Shown here piece by piece: positions 58,915-64,000 of a stretch of DNA of 64,000 bases. The notes beneath the pieces are model-generated. The model saw only the letters and a list, made by a program, of their open reading frames with translations, had not been told where the DNA came from and did no database searches. Source of the DNA: Streptomyces spiroverticillatus (lineage in GTDB: Bacteria > Actinomycetota > Actinomycetes > Streptomycetales > Streptomycetaceae); contig BMUX01000001.1 in the NCBI GenBank assembly GCA_014650415.1, forward strand, positions 310,001 through 374,000, given 5' to 3'. Both the position numbers and the translations under genes were made by a program. The first letter of the stretch is position 1, and the number at the start of each line of letters is the position of its first letter.

Positions 58915-60012
58915 GTGAGACGCATCCTGGGAATCGTCCTGGCGGTGCTGCTGATCGGCGGTGTGGCAGTTGCCGTCGCAGTGGGCCGCGAAGAACAGGG
59001 CACGGGCACAGACCCGGGCACGGCAACGAAGACCGTGCGAGGAGTGATCGGATCGGAGAAGGCGGAGTTCTTCGCCGATCCGTTGGTGGTGGAGGCCCTT
59101 GCTGCCAAGGGCTACACCGTGCGGGCGGAGACGTCCGGGTCGTGGGCGATGGAGCAACTGCCCCTGAAGGGCTACGACTTCGTCTTCCCGGCCAGCAAGG
59201 CACCCGCCGACGAACTGCGGAAGAAGGCGGGCGGCGCGGGCTCCGTGCTGCGGCCGTTCTACTCGCCGCTGGTCGTCGTCGCGCACAAGAACGCGGCCCG
59301 CGTCCTCGCGGACGCCGGGCTCGCCACACTGCGCGGCACGCACTCGGGGACGCTGCGCATGAAGCCGCTGCTGGACGCCGCACAGGCGGACCGCACCTGG
59401 CAGCAGCTCAAGGGGGCGGAGAAGTACGGGGAGTTGAGCGGTTCGCTCTTCGTCTCGACGACCGACCCGAGCGCGTCCAGCTCGGGCGCCCTCTACCTCG
59501 CCGCCGCCTCGTACGTCGCGGACGGCGGCCGGGTCGCGGACGGGGACGCGGCGGTCGGGCGCACCGCGCCGCTGCTGCGCAAGCTGGTCTCCGTACAAGG
59601 GGCGCAGCAGACCAGCAGTGACGCGCCGTTCCGCGACTTCATCAGCGGGGTCGGCAATCCGCTGGTGCTCGTGTACGAGTCCCAGGTGGCGTCGCTGCTG
59701 CTGCGCGGCCAGGACGTCGGCGACCTGGTGGTGCTGTACCCGGACACGACGGTCAGCAGTGACCACACGGTGGTTCCGGTCACGGAACTCGGCCGCACTG
59801 TCGGTGAGTTGCTGGTGTCCGATCCCAAGCTGCGGGCTCTTGCCGTACGGCACGGCTTCCGGCCGCAGGGGGCTCCGGGCGAGTTCGCCTCGGCCGCCGC
59901 CCCGCACTCCTCGTACCTCAACCAGTCGCTGACCGGCGTCCGCCAGGCGCCCGTGCCCACCTCCGCGGTGCTGCACGCGCTGGCGCGGCGCGCACAGGGG
60001 GGATCGTCATGA
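58915..60012 (+). CDS. Membrane-anchored substrate-binding-like protein of the TelA operon
   Basis: A 365-residue protein from GTG 58915 (RRILGIVLAVLLIGGVAVAVAV membrane anchor). The rest is a periplasmic-binding-protein type II fold without a transporter: VRGVIGSEKAEFFADPLVVEAL, YDFVFPASKAPADEL, FYSPLVVVAHKNAARVL, TDPSASSSGALYLAAAS (phosphate/sulfate-binder-like loop), VLVYESQVASLLL. Its last codon overlaps the TelA start (ATGA). Together with the third gene it supplies two SBP-like domains to one stress operon, perhaps sensing an oxyanion or wall fragment; no permease is encoded nearby. Confidence 0.85.
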   Translation: MRRILGIVLAVLLIGGVAVAVAVGREEQGTGTDPGTATKTVRGVIGSEKAEFFADPLVVEALAAKGYTVRAETSGSWAMEQLPLKGYDFVFPASKAPADELRKKAGGAGSVLRPFYSPLVVVAHKNAARVLADAGLATLRGTHSGTLRMKPLLDAAQADRTWQQLKGAEKYGELSGSLFVSTTDPSASSSGALYLAAASYVADGGRVADGDAAVGRTAPLLRKLVSVQGAQQTSSDAPFRDFISGVGNPLVLVYESQVASLLLRGQDVGDLVVLYPDTTVSSDHTVVPVTELGRTVGELLVSDPKLRALAVRHGFRPQGAPGEFASAAAPHSSYLNQSLTGVRQAPVPTSAVLHALARRAQGGSS

Positions 60013-61184
60013 CCACGTCCGAGGCATCGCCGCTCGTACTGACGCCGCCGGAGCCGGCCGGACCGGTGCGGGCCGAGCAGGCGGCCGGGCTGGTGCCGGT
60101 GGCGGCGGAGGTGCGGGAGGAGATGGCCCGGCGGGCCGCCGACTACGTGGCCTCGCTGTCCGGCCTGGACACCCGCTCCCCCGAGTTCTCCACCCGTATC
60201 GGGGAGATCACCGCGCTGGGCTCCGGGGAGATCCGGGGTGCCGCCCAGCAGTCGAACCGGATGCTGGACCGTACGGTACGGGCCCTGACCTCCGGCGAGG
60301 AGGACGCGCAGGGGCGGGTCGGCGGCTCGCTGGTCGAACTCCGGCGCACCGTCGAGGACTTGGACCCCCGCGACACCCCGGCGCGCGGCGCCCGCCGGCT
60401 GCTCGGGAAGCTGCCGGGCGGCAACCGCTTCCGCGACCACCTCGCCAAGTACGCCTCCGCACAAAGCACGTTGAACCGGATCGTGGGCTCGCTGCGCGGC
60501 GGCCAGGACGAGCTGCGCCGTGACAACGCGGCCCTGCACACCGAGCGCACCCGCCTGTGGGACACCATGGGCAAGCTCCAGGAGTACGCCGTCCTGACGG
60601 AAGCCCTGGACGGGGCGGTCGAGCGGCGGATCGCCGAGGCGCAGGGCGTCGACCCGGCGCAGGCGGACGCGCTCCGGGTCGACGTGCTCTTTCCCGTACG
60701 GCAGAAGCACCAGGACCTGCTGACCCAGCTCGCGGTCTGCGCGCAGGGTTATCTGGCGATGGACGTCGTGCGGCGCAACAACGAGGAGCTGATCAAGGGG
60801 GTGGAGCGGGCCGCGACCACGACGGTCACCGCCCTGCGGATCGCCGTGATGCTGGCCTCCGCCCTGGAGAACCAGAAGAAGGTCGTCGAGCAGGTCAACG
60901 CCCTGCGCGGCACCACGGACGAGCTGATCCGGGGCAACGCGCAGATGCTCGCCACCCAGAGCGGCGAGATCCAGCAGCTCGCGGCGGAGGCGGCGGTCAG
61001 CCCGGAGACGCTGCGGCAGGCGTTCCGGGAGATCTTCACGACGCTGGACGCCATCGACACGTACAAGGCACAGGCGACGGAGGCGATGGCGACGACCGTG
61101 CAGTCCCTGACGGCCGAACTCACGGCGGCGGGAGACTACTTGGAGCGCAGCAGGTCGGCCTCGGACGGGGGTGCGCCGCGATGA
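60009..61184 (+). CDS. TelA/KlaA-family toxic anion resistance protein
   Basis: A 391-residue, almost wholly helical protein. AAQQSNRMLDRTVRAL, VEDLDPRDTPARGARRLLGKLPG, YASAQSTLNRIVGSLRGGQDELRRD, TLWDTMGKLQEY-like region, and the C-terminal TTTVTALRIAVMLASALENQKKVVEQ match TelA. The family is tied to tellurite resistance and to Ter-type phage/colicin/chemical stress systems; the biochemical role is unknown. Coupled by ATGA overlap to the genes on both sides, so it must be made with the SBP-like and vWA proteins. Confidence 0.9.
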   Translation: MTTSEASPLVLTPPEPAGPVRAEQAAGLVPVAAEVREEMARRAADYVASLSGLDTRSPEFSTRIGEITALGSGEIRGAAQQSNRMLDRTVRALTSGEEDAQGRVGGSLVELRRTVEDLDPRDTPARGARRLLGKLPGGNRFRDHLAKYASAQSTLNRIVGSLRGGQDELRRDNAALHTERTRLWDTMGKLQEYAVLTEALDGAVERRIAEAQGVDPAQADALRVDVLFPVRQKHQDLLTQLAVCAQGYLAMDVVRRNNEELIKGVERAATTTVTALRIAVMLASALENQKKVVEQVNALRGTTDELIRGNAQMLATQSGEIQQLAAEAAVSPETLRQAFREIFTTLDAIDTYKAQATEAMATTVQSLTAELTAAGDYLERSRSASDGGAPR

Positions 61185-62755
61185 TCGGTCGACTGCGGAG
61201 AGCGCTGGCGCTGCTCGGGGTGGCGCTGCTGGTCGGGGCGTGCGGAGAGACGCCCGAGCCCCCGAACGCCGACACGGAGTACCGGGCCGGGACACTGCGG
61301 GTGCTGGCGTCCAGCGAACTCGCGGACGTGCAGACGGTGTTGACCCAGGCGCACCGGGAGACGGGGGTCGAGGTCCGCTTCACCTGGGCGGGCACGCTGG
61401 ACGCCGTCGAGGAGATCGCCTCCGGCCGGGCCGACGGCCGCTTCGACGCCGTCTGGCTGTCCTCCAACGACTATCTGAGACTGCGCCCGGAGGCCGCCGG
61501 GAAGCTGACCTCCGAGACGACCCTGATGACCTCCCCGGTGGCGATCGGGGTGAAGCCGGAGAGCATGCGCGAGCTGGGCTGGAGCCCGGGGAAGGTCACC
61601 TGGGCGGACGTGCACCGGGCAGTGGTGTCCGGCCGTCTGACGTACGCGATGACGGACCCGCTGCGCTCCAACTCGGGCTTCTCGGCCCTCGTCTCGGTCA
61701 CCTCGGCGCTCTCCGGGGCCCAGGGCGCGCTGACGGAGACCGACGTCCGCAGGGCGACCCCCCGGCTCAAGCAGTTCTTCGCGGGCCAGCGCCTGACGGC
61801 CGGTTCCTCGGGCTGGCTGGCGGACTCGTACGGCAGGCGCGGCTCCATGAACGCACTGATCAACTACGAGTCCGTGCTGCTCTCCATGAACCGCGACCAC
61901 GACCCGGACCTCACCGTCGTCCGCCCCCGCGACGGAGTCGTCACCGCCGACTACCCCTTCTCCCTCCTGACCTCGGCGTCCGCAGGCGCCAAGGAGGACG
62001 CGGCCAAGCTGACCGCGCACCTGCGCTCCCCCGCCGTACAGGCGTCCCTGGCGACGGCCACCCTGCGCCGCCCGGTGACGGGAGCCCCCGCGCAGGACGC
62101 CGGGGAGCGCCGCCGCGAACTTCCCCTGCCCGCCACCCGCGCGGTCGCCGACGGACTGCTCGCCTCGTACGAGAACGTGCTGCGCCGCCCCTCGCGCACG
62201 GTGTACGTGCTGGACACGTCGGCCTCGATGGGCGGCGACCGGCTCGACCGGCTCAAGCAGGCCCTCGACCGTCTGATCGGGAAGCCCGACTCGGCGCTGG
62301 GCCGCCGCTTCCGGGACCGGGAGGAGGTGACGCTGTTGCCGTTCGGCTCGGAGGTGAAGCGGGTCGTACGCCACACGGTCGACCCGGCCCGGCCCGCTCT
62401 CGCGCTCGACGCGCTCCGCACGGAGGCCGCCGGCCTGACCGCCCGGGGCGGCACGGCCATCTACAGCAGCCTGCGTGAGGCGTACGAACGCATCGGCACC
62501 CCGGGGGACGCCCTCACCACCATCGTCCTGATGACGGACGGCGCGAACACGGCGGGCGCCTCCGAGGCGGACTTCGACGCCTACCATGCGGCACTGCCGC
62601 CGAACCGGCGCGTCACACCGGTGTTCGCGATCCGCTTCGGGGACTCCAACATGACGGAACTGAGCCACATCGCGGGGCTCACCGGCGGACGTCTCTTCGA
62701 CGCGACGAAGGGTTCGCTGGACGAGGCTTTCGAGGAGATCCGTGGCTACCAATAG
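61181..62755 (+). CDS. Lipoprotein with SBP-type domain and C-terminal vWA domain
   Basis: A 524-residue lipoprotein: signal peptide ALALLGVALLVGAC with Cys21. Residues about 35-300 are an SBP type II (SBP_bac_11-like) domain: LRVLASSELADVQTVLTQAH, FDAVWLSSNDYLRL, TYAMTDPLRSNSGFSALVS. Residues about 338-524 form a vWA domain with an intact MIDAS, DTSAS at about 345-349 and MTDG near 453, plus Thr in RGGTAIYSSL. Both domains face outside. The vWA could bind a metal-dependent ligand; coupling to TelA suggests a transmembrane stress sensor. Confidence 0.9.
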   Translation: MIGRLRRALALLGVALLVGACGETPEPPNADTEYRAGTLRVLASSELADVQTVLTQAHRETGVEVRFTWAGTLDAVEEIASGRADGRFDAVWLSSNDYLRLRPEAAGKLTSETTLMTSPVAIGVKPESMRELGWSPGKVTWADVHRAVVSGRLTYAMTDPLRSNSGFSALVSVTSALSGAQGALTETDVRRATPRLKQFFAGQRLTAGSSGWLADSYGRRGSMNALINYESVLLSMNRDHDPDLTVVRPRDGVVTADYPFSLLTSASAGAKEDAAKLTAHLRSPAVQASLATATLRRPVTGAPAQDAGERRRELPLPATRAVADGLLASYENVLRRPSRTVYVLDTSASMGGDRLDRLKQALDRLIGKPDSALGRRFRDREEVTLLPFGSEVKRVVRHTVDPARPALALDALRTEAAGLTARGGTAIYSSLREAYERIGTPGDALTTIVLMTDGANTAGASEADFDAYHAALPPNRRVTPVFAIRFGDSNMTELSHIAGLTGGRLFDATKGSLDEAFEEIRGYQ

Positions 62756-63329
62756 GGTCCTGGGCTACCTGGAGTCCCGGAAGAACCTCGCCGGGTGCGG
62801 GGCCGGGCTGGCCGGCCTCGCGCTCACCTTCACCGGCGCGGCGGGGGCGTACTGGCCGCTGGTGGTGGCCGGGCTGTACGGGGCGGGGGCGCTGGTGGCG
62901 CCGCCGGAGCGGGTGGAGGTGCCGGGGTTCGGGGAGGAGGGGTCCGCGCTTCTGCGGGAGGACTTCGACCGGCTGCGTGCGTACGTGACCTCGGTGACGC
63001 CCGACCTGCCGCCCGTACCGGCGCGGAAGCTGGCGGAGCTCGTCGGGCTGCTCGACGCGCTGCTGGCCCACGGGGGCTGGGACCGCGACCCGGAGTCCCT
63101 GCACATCCTGGGGCGGGCGGTACGGGAGGACGTGCCGGAGGCGGTGGACACGTATCTCGGGGCGCGGTGGTGGACGAAGTGGACGCCGGGCGGGGGCGAG
63201 TCGCCGGAGAAGCACGTGGTGCGCCAACTGGCCTTGATCCTGCGGGATGTTCGGGGGGTCGCGGAGGGGCTGCGGGAGGTGGAGGGGATGCGGCAGGAGT
63301 CCTTGACCCGGTACCTGGAGGAGCGCTAG
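62742..63329 (+). CDS. Two-helix membrane protein closing the TelA operon
   Basis: A 195-residue protein. GTG 62742 overlaps the end of the vWA gene by 14 nt. Two adjacent helices (NLAGCGAGLAGLALTFTG, AYWPLVVAGLYGAGALVA) form a hairpin, then a cytoplasmic helical domain (LREDFDRLRAYVTSVTP, ARKLAELVGLLDALL, YLGARWWTKWTPGG, EGMRQESLTRYLEE). I do not recognise a named family, but its strict coupling indicates a membrane partner of TelA. Strong hairpins follow. Confidence 0.8.
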   Translation: MATNRVLGYLESRKNLAGCGAGLAGLALTFTGAAGAYWPLVVAGLYGAGALVAPPERVEVPGFGEEGSALLREDFDRLRAYVTSVTPDLPPVPARKLAELVGLLDALLAHGGWDRDPESLHILGRAVREDVPEAVDTYLGARWWTKWTPGGGESPEKHVVRQLALILRDVRGVAEGLREVEGMRQESLTRYLEER

Positions 63330-63346
63330 GCGTTCGGAAAAGGGGT

Positions 63347-63376
63347 GGCCCCCGACGCCTGGAGACGTCGGGGGCC
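63347..63376 (+). terminator. Terminator of the TelA operon
   Basis: Perfect 11-bp stem GGCCCCCGACG / CGTCGGGGGCC with an 8-nt loop, 17 bp after the last stop codon. Confidence 0.8.
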
Positions 63377-63437
63377 GTGCCGCGGCTCGTTCGAGGGATC
63401 CCACTGGTCAGGGCGGTGTCGTGACGATCCGAGTGCG

Positions 63438-63495
63438 GCTCCCCCACGCTCGGCCCTCCGGGTGTTCGTGCACCCGGGAGGCCGAGCGAGGGGGC
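63438..63495. terminator. Large hairpin between the TelA operon and the PEP carboxykinase gene
   Basis: GCTCGGCC-TCCGGGTG pairs with CACCCGGGAGGCCGAGC, extended by CCCCC / GGGGG, about 22 bp in all with one bulged base. It lies 50 bp past the carboxykinase stop on the minus strand and can work in both directions. Confidence 0.8.
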
Positions 63496-63544
63496 TGGGC
63501 CGGAGCCGGGGAACAGGCCGGCTCCGACCACGTATCAGGGGGGA

Positions 63545-64000
63545 CTAGCCGAGGCGCTGGACCAGCGCGCGGTACTCGTCCCACAGTTCCTTCGGCGCGT
63601 GGTCGCCGAAGGTGTTGAGGTGCTCGGGGACCAGGGCGGCCTCCTCGCGCCAGGCTTCCTTGTCGACCGTGAGCAGGAAGTCGAGGTCGGCCTCGGGGAG
63701 GTCCAGACCGTCCGTGTCGAGGGCCTCCTTGGTCGGGAGGATGCCGATGGGGGTCTCGACGCCCTCGGCCTTGCCCTCCAGGCGCTCGACGATCCACTTC
63801 AGGACGCGGCTGTTCTCGCCGAAGCCGGGCCACACGAACTTGCCCGCGTCGTTCTTGCGGAACCAGTTCACGTAGTAGATCTTCGGGAGCTTCGCCTGGT
63901 CCTTGTCCGCGCCGACCTTGACCCAGTGGTTCATGTAGTCGCCCATGTTGTAGCCGCAGAACGGCAGCATGGCGAACGGGTCGCGGCGCAGCTCGCCGAC
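63545..64000 (-). CDS. pckG: Phosphoenolpyruvate carboxykinase (GTP), C-terminal part
   Basis: The last 151 codons; the rest lies beyond the right edge. [22 protein letters not shown] (about the GTP-binding C-terminal lobe) and [33 protein letters not shown] are close to identical in all GTP-type PEPCKs, including FVWPGFGEN (guanine-binding Phe residues). The tail [14 protein letters not shown] is normal, so the 3' end is complete. The enzyme converts oxaloacetate and GTP to phosphoenolpyruvate, CO2 and GDP, the first step of gluconeogenesis. It is convergent with the TelA operon. Confidence 0.97.
   Translation of the reverse strand, partial: VGELRRDPFAMLPFCGYNMGDYMNHWVKVGADKDQAKLPKIYYVNWFRKNDAGKFVWPGFGENSRVLKWIVERLEGKAEGVETPIGILPTKEALDTDGLDLPEADLDFLLTVDKEAWREEAALVPEHLNTFGDHAPKELWDEYRALVQRLG

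Noticed and set aside
1..64000. tRNA or rRNA genes, integrase, transposase, att sites or replication origin
   Set aside because: I looked for their usual signatures and saw none, but without a covariance search a tRNA could have been missed.

Overview
The window is a 64 kb stretch of a high-GC actinomycete chromosome, almost certainly Streptomyces or a close relative. The GC content is very high, third codon positions are nearly always G or C, and GTG starts and GTGA/ATGA stop-start overlaps are common. TTA codons are nearly absent; I found only three in genes I accept. Typical Streptomyces families recur: DUF1707, DUF4232, DUF397/XRE pairs, NB-ARC-TPR proteins and F420-linked reductases. I saw no tRNA, rRNA, integrase, transposase, prophage or CRISPR array.

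Layout. 1-8.4 kb (minus): a tightly coupled three-gene NTP-dependent conflict/signalling module. It consists of a trypsin-like VMAP protein, a MoxR-type AAA+ ATPase, and a giant vWA-like/NB-ARC/TPR protein running off the left edge. 8.5-15.5 kb: small cell-surface and housekeeping genes (DUF1707, lipoproteins, an APH-fold protein with an altered catalytic loop, DUF3592, DUF4232, F420-dependent reductase, ricin-type lectin) and a decayed MFS transporter. 15.6-19.2 kb: tandem and dispersed repeats followed by a second NB-ARC-TPR gene with a small partner. 19.2-23.7 kb: a DHFR-fold reductase, a frameshifted SMI1/KNR4 gene, and a WhiJ/AbaA-type regulatory cluster (DUF397, XRE, divergent ATPase-like protein, frameshifted zinc-ribbon protein).

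23.7-37.8 kb (minus): a complete-looking Tad/Flp pilus-type locus. It holds a zinc-ribbon protein, CpaB-like SAF protein, a remarkable Thr/Arg/Gly/Pro-rich repetitive protein, a TadZ-TadE fusion, TadE, CpaF, TadB, TadC, an embedded histidine kinase and LuxR-type regulator, Flp pilin, a TadG-like protein, a lipoprotein and an OmpA-domain protein. The CpaF ATPase carries an internal out-of-frame deletion that removes the Walker B region, so the apparatus may be inactive in this isolate, or the assembly is wrong there.

38-43.3 kb: a GH18 chitinase-like lipoprotein, then an SdpC/SdpA/SdpB antimicrobial-peptide operon next to a GntR/DUF1648 pair that could play the SdpR/SdpI regulator/immunity role. 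43.5-47 kb: an NRAMP metal transporter, a Pro-rich hypothetical protein and a secreted serine hydrolase. 47.7-55.3 kb: a catabolic cluster centred on D-amino acids (GntP permease, RidA, IclR regulator, PfkB kinase, D-serine-deaminase-like enzyme, N-acyl-D-amino-acid deacylase) with a divergent promoter carrying overlapping inverted repeats. 55.3-57 kb: repeat-rich DNA with a TetR fragment. 57-63.3 kb: an alanine-type aminotransferase, a conserved small protein with a dyad over its ribosome-binding site, and a four-gene TelA/vWA/solute-binding stress operon. 63.5 kb to the end: the 3' part of GTP-dependent PEP carboxykinase.

Several families of dispersed GC-rich repeats (a ~450 bp pair, a ~130 bp family, a ~42 bp element, and a palindromic leader followed by iterated units) occupy the intergenic DNA and in one case form part of a coding sequence. 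The strongest candidates for under-described biology are the conflict module with two TTA codons, the coupled repetitive protein in the Tad operon, the Sdp-plus-GntR/DUF1648 locus, and the leader-plus-array repeats.
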